Assembly (NCBI GenBank): GCA_963716215.1
Contig: OY970298.1
Coordinates: 868,001 to 932,000 of the forward strand
Origin: JACVRW01 sp963716215
Lineage (GTDB): Bacteria; Actinomycetota; Thermoleophilia; Solirubrobacterales; Thermoleophilaceae
DNA: 64,000 bases
Direction of reading: 5' to 3'
The notes below the pieces were generated by a model. That model was not told the origin of the DNA. It was given only the letters and a program-made list of their open reading frames with translations, and made no database searches. Numbering within the stretch: position 1 is the first letter of the stretch; the number at the start of each line of letters is the position of its first letter. Below are positions 33,983 through 41,575 of the stretch, piece by piece. Position numbers and translations under genes: made by a program.

Positions 33983-34608
33983 ACGTGCAGCCCGCACTCC
34001 GTCTTCTCTTGGCCGGCCCAACGTCCTTCACGGCCGTCGCCGGGCAGCGTGCAGGGGGCACAGCCAATCGAAGCGTACCCCTGATCGTGGAGCGGGTGGT
34101 AGGGAAGCTCGTGGTCGTGCACGTAGCGCCAGACGTCCTGGTTGGACCAGTCGGCCAGCGGGTTGAACTTCCATACGCCGCGGGCGGCGTCCCATTCGTG
34201 CTTCGTGGCGCGTGCGCGGGTGGGCCCCTGCTCGCGCCGAATCCCGGTGATCCAGGCATCGGCGCCGGTCAGGGCCTGCTGGAGCGCGTCGACCTTGCGC
34301 TGGCCGCAGCAGTTGCCGGCGCTCCAGGGAGTGCCGTTCGGCGGCATCGCGTCGATGACCTCGATGCGCAGGTCGTAGCGGTCCTCGATGCGGCGCCAGG
34401 TCTCGTATGTCTCGGGGAAGAGCACGCCGGTGTCGATCGTGAACACCCGCGCGGAGGGTTCGATGCTCATCAGCATGTCGATCAGCACCGACTCCTCCTT
34501 CTGGAAGGAGCAGGCCAGCAGCAGGCTCGGGTGGTGGCGCTCGACGGCGAGAGCGATCATCTCGTCCGCCGTCAGGCTGTCGGGCGCCACCTCGGCTAGA
34601 TCGCGCAT
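33979..34608 (-). CDS. cysH: Adenylyl-sulfate (APS) reductase
   Basis: 209 residues. The PAPS/APS reductase fold is shown by SLLLACSFQKEESVLIDMLM and VFTIDTGVLFPETYET. Two cysteine pairs, in GNCCGQRKV and GCAPCT, are the ligands of a 4Fe-4S cluster and mark it as the APS-using, bacterial assimilatory type rather than the PAPS type; no APS kinase is encoded nearby, which fits. The ECGLHV tail carries the catalytic Cys. Its start overlaps the end of the sulfite reductase gene by 13 bp. Confidence 0.95.
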   Translation of the reverse strand: MRDLAEVAPDSLTADEMIALAVERHHPSLLLACSFQKEESVLIDMLMSIEPSARVFTIDTGVLFPETYETWRRIEDRYDLRIEVIDAMPPNGTPWSAGNCCGQRKVDALQQALTGADAWITGIRREQGPTRARATKHEWDAARGVWKFNPLADWSNQDVWRYVHDHELPYHPLHDQGYASIGCAPCTLPGDGREGRWAGQEKTECGLHV

Positions 34609-36428
34609 TCGCCCTCGCCCCGGATCACCTGGAAGGGCTCCTTGCGCTGCCAGTCGATGAAGTGGCTCATGTTGTCGAGCGAGAACTCGATCGGCAGCGC
34701 GAGATCGCGCACCTCGTCCTCGAAGCGCGTCTGGCCGACCCGCTCCGCGAACTCGTTGAAGGCCTCGCCCTCGGTGCGCTCGCCCTCGTAGAGGCGCAGC
34801 CAGCGTTCCACGGCGTCGGGCACCCGCTTGGCGGCCAGCCGCACCTTCAGCCGGGTGCCGTAGAGCACCTCGCCTCCCTCGTAGTTGCCGCCGATGTGCG
34901 CCACGTATGCGGGGATCGTGTGCTCGCCGACCTTGATCGACGCGCCGTAGAACCCGATGTTGGCGATGTGATGCTGGCTGCAGCCGTTCGGGCAGCCGGA
35001 CATCTTGATGTGCACGCGGCGAGTCAGCGGGTCGTCGATCCCCATCGACTCGATGCGCTCGCGCACCGCGTGGTTGAGCCCCATCGAACTCGTGATGCCG
35101 AGCTTGCAGGAGTCGGTGCCGGGGCACGAGATGACGTCGTTGATCTCGTCGACGCCGGCGTCACCGAGGCCGAGGTCGCTGAGGGCGCGCCAGACCTCGT
35201 AGACGGTCTCCGAGCGCACCCAGCGCAGTACCAGGTTCTGGTGCACGGTGGTGCGCGCGTAGCCGCCCGAGTAGCGGCGCATCAGGTCGGCCAGCCCGCG
35301 GAATTGCTCGGGCGTGAGGTCACCGCGCACGACCTTGATCTGCACGGTCGAGAAGCCGGCCTGGCGCTGCGGTGTGACGCTGGTGGCGGCCCAGCGCTCG
35401 AACTCGCTGCCGTCGCCGTTCGGGCTGGCGTAGGTGGTGGGGGCGCTGGGCGCTCCCGCCTGCTCGTCGTCGATGAACAGGAGGGGCTGCGGGTCGAAGT
35501 CGCGCTCCGCGACCCAGTCGCCTTCGAGCTCCTCGTCGACCTGCTTTTGCAGCTCCTCGATCCCGAACTTGTCGACGAACACCTTGAGGCGCGCCCGCGC
35601 GCGGTTCTTGCGCAGCCACTCCTGGCGGTCGAAGATGCGCAGCACGGCCTCGGTGACCTTGAGGTACTCGCCGTCGTCCGCGGCCACGAAGTCGCGCAGC
35701 GTGGGGGCGACGCGCGGCATGATCGAGGTGCCGCCTCCGACCCGCATCTCGAAGCCCTTCACCCCGTCGCGGATGCGCGGGATGAAGGCGACGTCGTGGA
35801 TGCCGGTGATGGCGCGGTCCTCGTCGGTCGCCGTGAAGGCTGTCTTGACCTTGCGCGGCATCAGCTGCGTCGTGGGGTGCCTGACGAAGTAGCGCACGTA
35901 GGCGCCCACGTACGGGGTGGGGTCGAACAGCTCGCCTTCGCACACGCCGGCCCACGGGTCCCCGGTCACGTTGCGCACGGTGTTGCCGCAGCCCTCACGG
36001 CTCGACAGGCCGGAGTCGGACAGCTGGCGGATCGCCGCGGCCGCGTCGCGCAGGGGGATGTGGTGCAGCTGGATGTTCTGGCGGGTCGTGATGTGGCCCT
36101 TGTTCAGCGGCGCGTAGTTCTCCACCACGTCCGCGAAGGACTCCATCTGCTCGGGCGTGATGCCGCCGAACGGGAGCTTCACGCGGATCATCTGCACGTC
36201 GGCCTGGCGCTGGCCGTACACGCCCTGCTTGAGGCGGAAGCCGATGAACTGGTCCTCGGGCGTCTGACCGTCGAGGAACTTCTCGGCCTCGTTGTCGAAG
36301 TCGTCGAACTCCCGCTCGAGGATCGGGATGATGTACCCGGGCACGTTCTCGACGACCTCGGGATTCTCTAGGGAGCCCTTGCGGCCCCGCTTGGGCTGAG
36401 CGGCCGGCTCGGTGGAAAGCGGTTCCAT
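34596..36428 (-). CDS. Ferredoxin-type sulfite (nitrite/sulfite) reductase
   Basis: 610 residues with the two-fold repeat of siroheme reductases. The 4Fe-4S/siroheme cysteines sit in CPGTDSCKLG and KMSGCPNGCSQHH. The order sulfite reductase-cysH-cysD-cysN shows it reduces sulfite to sulfide in sulfate assimilation. The ATG has no Shine-Dalgarno sequence; a TACTTT box 6 nt upstream points to a leaderless message. A perfect 16-bp palindrome lies directly upstream, so the operon is probably repressed by a dimeric regulator. Confidence 0.94.
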   Translation of the reverse strand: MEPLSTEPAAQPKRGRKGSLENPEVVENVPGYIIPILEREFDDFDNEAEKFLDGQTPEDQFIGFRLKQGVYGQRQADVQMIRVKLPFGGITPEQMESFADVVENYAPLNKGHITTRQNIQLHHIPLRDAAAAIRQLSDSGLSSREGCGNTVRNVTGDPWAGVCEGELFDPTPYVGAYVRYFVRHPTTQLMPRKVKTAFTATDEDRAITGIHDVAFIPRIRDGVKGFEMRVGGGTSIMPRVAPTLRDFVAADDGEYLKVTEAVLRIFDRQEWLRKNRARARLKVFVDKFGIEELQKQVDEELEGDWVAERDFDPQPLLFIDDEQAGAPSAPTTYASPNGDGSEFERWAATSVTPQRQAGFSTVQIKVVRGDLTPEQFRGLADLMRRYSGGYARTTVHQNLVLRWVRSETVYEVWRALSDLGLGDAGVDEINDVISCPGTDSCKLGITSSMGLNHAVRERIESMGIDDPLTRRVHIKMSGCPNGCSQHHIANIGFYGASIKVGEHTIPAYVAHIGGNYEGGEVLYGTRLKVRLAAKRVPDAVERWLRLYEGERTEGEAFNEFAERVGQTRFEDEVRDLALPIEFSLDNMSHFIDWQRKEPFQVIRGEGECAI

Positions 36429-36434
36429 CCGAGG

Positions 36435-36440
36435 AAAGTA
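36435..36440 (-). promoter_or_regulatory. -10 box of the leaderless cys operon promoter
   Basis: TACTTT on the minus strand, 6 nt before the ATG at 36428. Confidence 0.55.
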
Positions 36441-36443
36441 CCA

Positions 36444-36459
36444 AAACCCGATCGGGTTT
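36444..36459. promoter_or_regulatory. 16-bp perfect palindrome, probable operator of the cys operon
   Basis: AAACCCGATCGGGTTT. It lies 3 bp upstream of the -10 box and reaches into the -35 region, an ideal place for a repressor. The regulator is not encoded in the window. Confidence 0.65.
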
Positions 36460-36489
36460 CCGACGATAAGGCTTGGCTGCGTGGCCAGT

Positions 36490-36495
36490 TACGCT
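36490..36495 (+). promoter_or_regulatory. -10 box of a leaderless promoter (amidase)
   Basis: TACGCT followed by 7 nt and the GTG at 36503. Confidence 0.45.
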
Positions 36496-36502
36496 CCCAT
36501 GC

Positions 36503-37939
36503 GTGATGGAGCCGCCGCTGGATGCCACCGCTCAGGCCGACCTCGTTCGCTCCGGGGAGGTGTCGCCCAGAGAGCTGACCGAGGCGGCGATCGGGCGGAT
36601 CGAGGCCCTCGACGGCGAGCTCAACGCCGTCATCCACACGATGTTCGAGCAGGCGCTCGCGACTGAGCCGGCGGACGGCCCGTTCCGCGGCGTGCCGTTT
36701 CTCGTGAAGGACCTGCAGTGCCACACGGCCGGCGACCCGATGCACGAGGGGATGGCTTTCCTTCGGGATGTCGGCTGGGTGGAGCCCGAGGACACCTGGC
36801 TCGCCCGTCGCTTCCGCGAGGCCGGGTTCGTGACGCTCGGCAAGACCAACACGCCCGAGCTGGGGATCCTGCCGACGACGGAGCCGGCCGCGTACGGAGC
36901 CACGCGCAACCCGTGGGACACCGCGCGCTCGCCGGGCGGGTCGAGTGGCGGCTCGGCGGCCGCGGTGGCGGCGGGCCTGGTGGCGATCGCCCACGCCAGC
37001 GACGGCGGCGGGTCGATTCGCATCCCCGCCTCCTGCTGCGGCCTGGTGGGGCTGAAGCCGTCACGCGGCCGGGTGTCGCTGGCGCCCGAGTTCGGCGACT
37101 TCATGTCCGGCCTGGTGACCGAGCTGGTGGTGTCGCGCTCGGTCCGCGACGCCGCGGCGGTGCTCGAGTGGGTGTCCGACCCGCCGCCCGGCGAGCCCTA
37201 CGTGGCGCCCGCGCGCGAGCGCGACTACACGGCAGAGGTCGGAGCGGATCCGGGGCGGCTGCGCATCGGGCTGCTCACGCGACCCCCGGGCGGGGACTTC
37301 GAGGTCCACCCGCACTGCGTGGCCGCGGCCGAGGAGGCGGGGCGGCTGCTGGAGTCACTCGGCCATTCGGTGGAGGTCTCGTCCCCCGACGCGCTGGAGG
37401 ACCCGAACTACATCCCCAACTTCCTGGTCCGCTGGACCGGCGGCGTGGCCTACAACCTGGGGTACTGGGAGCGCCGCACCGGGCGCGCGATCGGCCCGGA
37501 CGACGTGGAGCCGCTCACGTGGGCGCTCGCCGAGCAGGGACGCGCTCACTCGGCCGCCGACTACCTGACCGCGATGGAGTTCGCCCAGGACGTCACGCGC
37601 CGCGCCGCCGAGTGGTGGGCGAGCGGCTTCGACCTGCTGCTGACCCCGACGCTGGCCGTGCCGCCGACCGAGCTCGGCGCGTACGACCCTCCCGCGGACA
37701 ACCCGCTGCTGCCGATCGTGACGGCGGTGCCCGCGGCTGTGTTCACGGCCGGGTTCAACACCACCGGGCAGCCGGCGATCTCGCTGCCGCTGCACGTGTC
37801 CGAGGACGGGCTCCCGATCGGGGTGCAGCTCGTGTCCGCCTTCGGGCGCGAGGACGTGTTGATCCGGATCGCCTCCCAGCTCGAGGAGGCGCAGCCTTGG
37901 GCGGAACGTCGGCCGGCGGTGTTCGCCGGGGCGCCCTAG
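36503..37939 (+). CDS. Amidase-signature-family amidohydrolase
   Basis: 478 residues from the GTG at 36503, which has leaderless spacing to a TACGCT box; the next codon is an ATG that could also serve. Numbering from that Met, the Ser-cisSer-Lys triad is K68 (GVPFLVKDL), S146 (SPGGSSGGS) and S170 (GGGSIRIPA). The C-terminal PAISLPLHVSEDGLPIGVQLV is the usual family end. It hydrolyses an amide; the substrate is not predictable. Its TAG and the TAG of the AccE-like gene on the other strand share a CTAG. Confidence 0.92.
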   Translation: MMEPPLDATAQADLVRSGEVSPRELTEAAIGRIEALDGELNAVIHTMFEQALATEPADGPFRGVPFLVKDLQCHTAGDPMHEGMAFLRDVGWVEPEDTWLARRFREAGFVTLGKTNTPELGILPTTEPAAYGATRNPWDTARSPGGSSGGSAAAVAAGLVAIAHASDGGGSIRIPASCCGLVGLKPSRGRVSLAPEFGDFMSGLVTELVVSRSVRDAAAVLEWVSDPPPGEPYVAPARERDYTAEVGADPGRLRIGLLTRPPGGDFEVHPHCVAAAEEAGRLLESLGHSVEVSSPDALEDPNYIPNFLVRWTGGVAYNLGYWERRTGRAIGPDDVEPLTWALAEQGRAHSAADYLTAMEFAQDVTRRAAEWWASGFDLLLTPTLAVPPTELGAYDPPADNPLLPIVTAVPAAVFTAGFNTTGQPAISLPLHVSEDGLPIGVQLVSAFGREDVLIRIASQLEEAQPWAERRPAVFAGAP

Positions 37940-38160
37940 GTCCCCCAGTGCTCGCCGGCCGGGTCGCGCCCCGTGCCGGCGTAGAGGCCGGCTCGCAGCC
38001 ACGGGCTGATCGCCGGACCGGACGCGGCGGGCGGAGGCGCGGTGTCGCGCATGAACTGCTCGATCGCCGCCGCGATCGCCGCCGCCTCCTCCGGGGACGC
38101 CGCGGCCCCTGACAGCTCGATCCGCGGGCGCGCGGGGCGCTGCTTTCCGTTGCGGCTCAT
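37936..38160 (-). CDS. Small protein resembling acyl-CoA carboxylase epsilon subunit
   Basis: 74 residues. A short strand (PRIELSGAA) leads into a helix SPEEAAAIAAAIEQFMRD, a proline/alanine linker and a tail SPWLRAGLYAGTGRDPAG. This order is the pattern of actinobacterial AccE/PccE subunits (short strand, PEE-helix, SPW tail). No beta subunit lies next to it, although one is at 43826-45391. Similarity is by pattern only, so the assignment is tentative. It is divergent from the ornithine cyclodeaminase-like gene. Confidence 0.55.
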   Translation of the reverse strand: MSRNGKQRPARPRIELSGAAASPEEAAAIAAAIEQFMRDTAPPPAASGPAISPWLRAGLYAGTGRDPAGEHWGT

Positions 38161-38169
38161 CGGGCTGAG

Positions 38170-38176
38170 TAGCGTA
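38170..38176. promoter_or_regulatory. Symmetric -10 element shared by two divergent genes
   Basis: TAGCGTA reads as TAGCGT on the plus strand (7 nt before the GTG at 38183) and as TACGCT on the minus strand (10 nt before the ATG at 38160). A single element may serve both directions. Confidence 0.45.
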
Positions 38177-38182
38177 CCGGCG

Positions 38183-39130
38183 GTGCCCGAGCTGCCCGTG
38201 TTCAGCCAGGAGGACGTGTTCGCCGCGATCTCGCCCACCGAGGCGATCGAGCGCGTGCGCGAGGGCTTCGTGGAGTACGCGTCAGGACAGTGGGAGATGC
38301 CGCCGAAGGTCTACCTCGACGCCAAGCCGCACGGCGACTTCCGCGCCATGCCCGCGAAGGGCGGTGGCCTCGCGATCCTGAAGTGGGTCACATCGTTTCC
38401 GCGCAACCCCGAGGCCGGGCTGCCGGTGGTGATGGGGATGATCTGCGTGTCGTCGGCCGACGACGGCGAGCCGCTGGCCCTGGTCGACGTCCGCTCGGTC
38501 ACCGCCTTGCGCACCGGCGCGGTGGCTGCCCTGGCCGCTCAGGAGCTGGCGCGCGAGGACTCGCGCAGCGTCGGCATCGTCGGCTGTGGCCTGCACGGCG
38601 CCTGGGCCGCCCGTTGCCTGGCGGCGGCCGAATACGGACCGGGGGTCTGCTACGACCCCGACCCCGAGGCGGCCGGCCGGCTGGCGGGGGAGCTCGGTTG
38701 GGAGGCGGGCAGCCGCGAGGACGCGCTGGCCTGCGACGTCGTCACCTGCGTCACGCCCGGCTACGAGCCCGTCGTGCTCGAAGCGGACCTGCGCCCCGGT
38801 CTGCATCTCAACATGCTCGGCGCCGACGGCCCCGGCAAGGCCGAGGCGGAGGTCGGAGCGGTGGCGAAGGCGGAGCTGTTCTGCGACGAGTGGGAGCAGG
38901 CCAGCCACGGCGGCGAGCTGACCGGCGCGGTGGAAGCGGGTCTGATCTCCCGAGCCGACGTGCGCGACCTCGGCGGCGTGCTGACCGGCGCCGTGGAGGG
39001 CCGCTCGGGGCCGAACGCCGTGACGCTGTTCGACTCGACCGGCCTCGCGATCCAGGACCTGGCGATCTGCCTCGCCCTGATCGGCGCTCACCGCGCGAAG
39101 GCCGTGAGCACGACCACCGTCCGTCTCTAG
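38183..39130 (+). CDS. Ornithine cyclodeaminase/mu-crystallin family protein
   Basis: 315 residues. The substrate-side motif FRAMPAKGGGLAILKWVTSFP carries the conserved lysine, and the Rossmann motif VGIVGCGLHGAWAARCL begins near residue 130. LVDVRSVTALRTGAVAALAA is a family hallmark. Members are NAD(P)-dependent imine or amino acid dehydrogenases, or ornithine cyclodeaminases; the activity here is open. The GTG at 38183 is set by the leaderless TAGCGT box and by PELPVFSQEDV as the natural N-terminus. Confidence 0.88.
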   Translation: MPELPVFSQEDVFAAISPTEAIERVREGFVEYASGQWEMPPKVYLDAKPHGDFRAMPAKGGGLAILKWVTSFPRNPEAGLPVVMGMICVSSADDGEPLALVDVRSVTALRTGAVAALAAQELAREDSRSVGIVGCGLHGAWAARCLAAAEYGPGVCYDPDPEAAGRLAGELGWEAGSREDALACDVVTCVTPGYEPVVLEADLRPGLHLNMLGADGPGKAEAEVGAVAKAELFCDEWEQASHGGELTGAVEAGLISRADVRDLGGVLTGAVEGRSGPNAVTLFDSTGLAIQDLAICLALIGAHRAKAVSTTTVRL

Positions 39131-39177
39131 GGCTCGGAGCTGGAGCAGCGGCGGCCTCCGGTCGATAGAACTTCCCG

Positions 39178-40713
39178 ATGCCGCGAATTCTCCTCACCGT
39201 CACCGCCCTGCTGTCCGCGATCGCGCTAGCCGCCGGCTGCGGGAGTGACGGAGGTTCCTCGTCATCGGGCGCCGCGTCGCTGGCCCCCGCCGGGTCGCTG
39301 GTCTACGGCCAGGCCACGCTCGACCCTGAGGACGATCAGCAGGCGGCGCTCGAGGCCCTGATCGAGAAGTTCCCCGGCGAGGGCAGCGCGGGCGAGCGCA
39401 TCCGCGGGCTGCTCGAGAAGGCATTCAGCGAGTCCGACACGGGCCTGTCCTTCGCGGATGACATCGAGCCCTGGCTCGGCGACGAGGCGGGCTTCTTCGT
39501 ATCCTCGCTGCGCCCCGGTGGCGACGCCAGCGCAGCCCTGCTCGTGGCCACCGACGACGAGGACAAGGCGCGCGACGCCATCGAGAAGGCGGGCAAGGGC
39601 GAGGCCAAGGCCGCGACCTACAAGGACAACGACTACTACGCCTTCGAGGGCGACGGCGCGGCTGGTGTGGTGGACGGCTGGGTGGTGCTCGGCAACGTCG
39701 GAGGCTTCAAGTCGGCGGTCGACACGGCAGCCGGTGGTACGCCCCTCGAGGACGACGACGCCTACACGAAGACGCTCGCCGACGCCCCTGAGGACCGGCT
39801 CGGGTTCCTCTACTTCAACACTCCCGCCTTCGCGAAGCAGCTCGGCAAGGCCGGCGCGGGCACGGCGCTCGGGCCGCTCAGCGGCGTGCTGAAGGACCCG
39901 GTCCTCGCGACGCTCAACGTGAACGACCACGGCGTGCGCCTGGAGGCGGCGCTGCCCGAGTCGATCAGCTCGGCGCTGCCGCTGCTGTCCTCCGGCGGCG
40001 AGCTCGCCGGCGAGCTGCCCGCCGACTCGTGGCTCGCCTTCGCCCAGCCCGACCTGGGCAGCACGCTCAGCACCCTGCTCGGCGGGCTCGGTGCGGCGGT
40101 CGGCGGCGAGGACGCGATCGCCCAGCAGCTGAAGGCCGCGACCGGCCTCGACCTCCAGAGGGACGTGATCGGCTGGATGGGCGACTGGAGCCTGTTCGTG
40201 CGCGGCACCAGCGTGGCGGAGCTCAACGGCGCGCTGGTGATCGAGACGAAGGACGAGGCAGCCTCACGCCGCTTCATCGCCGCGATCGGGCGGCTGGCCG
40301 GCAACGCGCTGGACGGCGGCGAGCGCATCGACCCGCTGCAGGCGCCCGGGGGTGGCGAGGGCCTCACCCTGCACTCGCCGGACGTGCCCGAGCCGATTCA
40401 CCTGTTCCAGCGCGACGGCAAGGTCGTGCTCGCCTACGGCGACGCGGCGGCCGCGGACGCCCTCTCACCGGCCGAGAAGCTGGTGGACTCGCAGGGCTAC
40501 AAGGACGCCCAGGCGGCCCTCGGCGGCGACTACGACCTGTCCGTGTACCTCGCGTTCGATCCGATCGTCTCGCTCGTGGACTCCACGGACGTGGGCGACG
40601 ACGAGGGCTGGCAGAAGGCCAAGCCATACCTCGAGCCGCTCGGCGCGCTGGCGGTGGGTGCCAAGAAGGACGGCGACAAGCTGCGTTCGGCCTTCGGCCT
40701 CACTGTGAAGTAA
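39178..40713 (+). CDS. DUF3352 secreted lipoprotein
   Basis: 511 residues. The lipobox LAAGC (about 17-21) follows a short signal peptide, then a Ser/Gly-rich linker. The body matches the DUF3352 pattern: PAGSLVYGQATL, WLGDEAGFFV, DNDYYAFEGDGAAGVVDGWVVLGN, and a repeated second half with RDVIGWMGDWSLFV. These proteins are predicted lipoproteins of unknown role, widespread in actinobacteria. A TAGAAC box lies 6 nt before the ATG (weak leaderless match). The TAA stop is the first three bases of a tandem hairpin repeat. Confidence 0.87.
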   Translation: MPRILLTVTALLSAIALAAGCGSDGGSSSSGAASLAPAGSLVYGQATLDPEDDQQAALEALIEKFPGEGSAGERIRGLLEKAFSESDTGLSFADDIEPWLGDEAGFFVSSLRPGGDASAALLVATDDEDKARDAIEKAGKGEAKAATYKDNDYYAFEGDGAAGVVDGWVVLGNVGGFKSAVDTAAGGTPLEDDDAYTKTLADAPEDRLGFLYFNTPAFAKQLGKAGAGTALGPLSGVLKDPVLATLNVNDHGVRLEAALPESISSALPLLSSGGELAGELPADSWLAFAQPDLGSTLSTLLGGLGAAVGGEDAIAQQLKAATGLDLQRDVIGWMGDWSLFVRGTSVAELNGALVIETKDEAASRRFIAAIGRLAGNALDGGERIDPLQAPGGGEGLTLHSPDVPEPIHLFQRDGKVVLAYGDAAAADALSPAEKLVDSQGYKDAQAALGGDYDLSVYLAFDPIVSLVDSTDVGDDEGWQKAKPYLEPLGALAVGAKKDGDKLRSAFGLTVK

Positions 40714-40853
40714 TCCGGGGGCTCGCGCCCCCGGGCCCCCGTGGCACGCCGGCCGGTCGGTGGGTAATCCGCCGGGGGCTCGCGCCCCCGGGCCCCCGTG
40801 GCACGCTGGCCGGTCTTTAGGTAATCCGCCGGGGGCTCGGCGCCCCCGGCGGA
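40711..40853 (+). repeat. Tandem stop-anchored GC hairpin repeat, three copies
   Basis: Unit 1 (40711-40764), unit 2 (40765-40821) and a truncated unit 3 (40822-40853), each starting TAATCC. Units 1 and 2 carry GGGGCTCGCGCCCC, a CGGGCCCC stretch and GTGGCACGCYGGCCGGTC. The first TAA is the stop codon of the lipoprotein gene. The element after cysN is a shorter, inverted relative. Confidence 0.75.
40827..40853. terminator. 11-bp hairpin in repeat unit 3
   Basis: CCGCCGGGGGC pairs with GCCCCCGGCGG around a 5-nt loop. It lies between two convergent genes, so it could stop transcription in both directions. Confidence 0.55.
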
Positions 40854-40869
40854 GTGTGAGCGCGATGGT

Positions 40870-41433
40870 TCAGACCGCGTAGGACGGGCTGGCCGGGGCG
40901 TAGCGCTCGGCGTGGCCGCGCTTGCGCGCGACCCAGGCGAGTGGTGCCATGGTGGCCTGCTGGACCCACACGGGCGGGAAGGCTCCCTGGACCTCGTCCG
41001 CGAACTCGCGGACGAACAGGGCGAAGTCGAGCGGCTTGGGCATGCCCTTCGAGGTCGTACGACCCTCGTTGGCCAGTGCCACAGCGGTCTCGAACAGCTG
41101 CTCCATCTTGAGCGCGGGACGGACCTGCACACGCACGTGGGCGGTCTCGTCGCCGCCGTTCTCGAACTTGTGGGACGCGCCGGCCGGCACGGTGATCACT
41201 TCGCCGGCCTCGGCGATGATCGTCTTGCGGCCCATCTTGAACTTCATGGTTCCGCTGATCACCTCGAAGCGCTCTTCCTGCGAAGCATGAACGTGCTTGC
41301 CCGGCACCTGTCCGTCGGGCGCCAGCTCCAGGTCGATCTCCAGCAGCTCGCCGTTCGTATCAGCAGCGGTCTTGCGGAAGATGATGCGCTCGCCGGTGAC
41401 GGGGTTGTCGAGAATCTGTCCTGCGTATGCCAT
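40870..41433 (-). CDS. Cupin-domain protein
   Basis: 187 residues. One cupin barrel: GKHVHASQEERFEVISGTMKF (first motif, His and Glu ligands) and PAGASHKFENGGDETAHVRVQV (second motif), followed by a helical C-terminus. The ATG at 41433 is preferred over upstream in-frame codons because AGGAG lies 5 nt before it. No substrate can be named. Convergent with the DUF3352 lipoprotein, separated by hairpin repeats. Confidence 0.88.
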   Translation of the reverse strand: MAYAGQILDNPVTGERIIFRKTAADTNGELLEIDLELAPDGQVPGKHVHASQEERFEVISGTMKFKMGRKTIIAEAGEVITVPAGASHKFENGGDETAHVRVQVRPALKMEQLFETAVALANEGRTTSKGMPKPLDFALFVREFADEVQGAFPPVWVQQATMAPLAWVARKRGHAERYAPASPSYAV

Positions 41434-41575
41434 GTCCGCTCCTAAGTCGTGGTGACGTTCGATGCGGACATGTTCCGTTTTCACGGCCGTCCTGAAATCG
41501 GCCGCGGTGACGATCTGCCGGTGGCCTCGCGGGCGATCTTGCGTCCTCCGATCGGGCGACCGCGGCCCGGTCGGC

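Noticed and set aside
34662..36371. Long open frame opposite the sulfite reductase gene
   Set aside because: Antisense of a well-conserved protein with both siroheme cysteine motifs; no sensible protein features.
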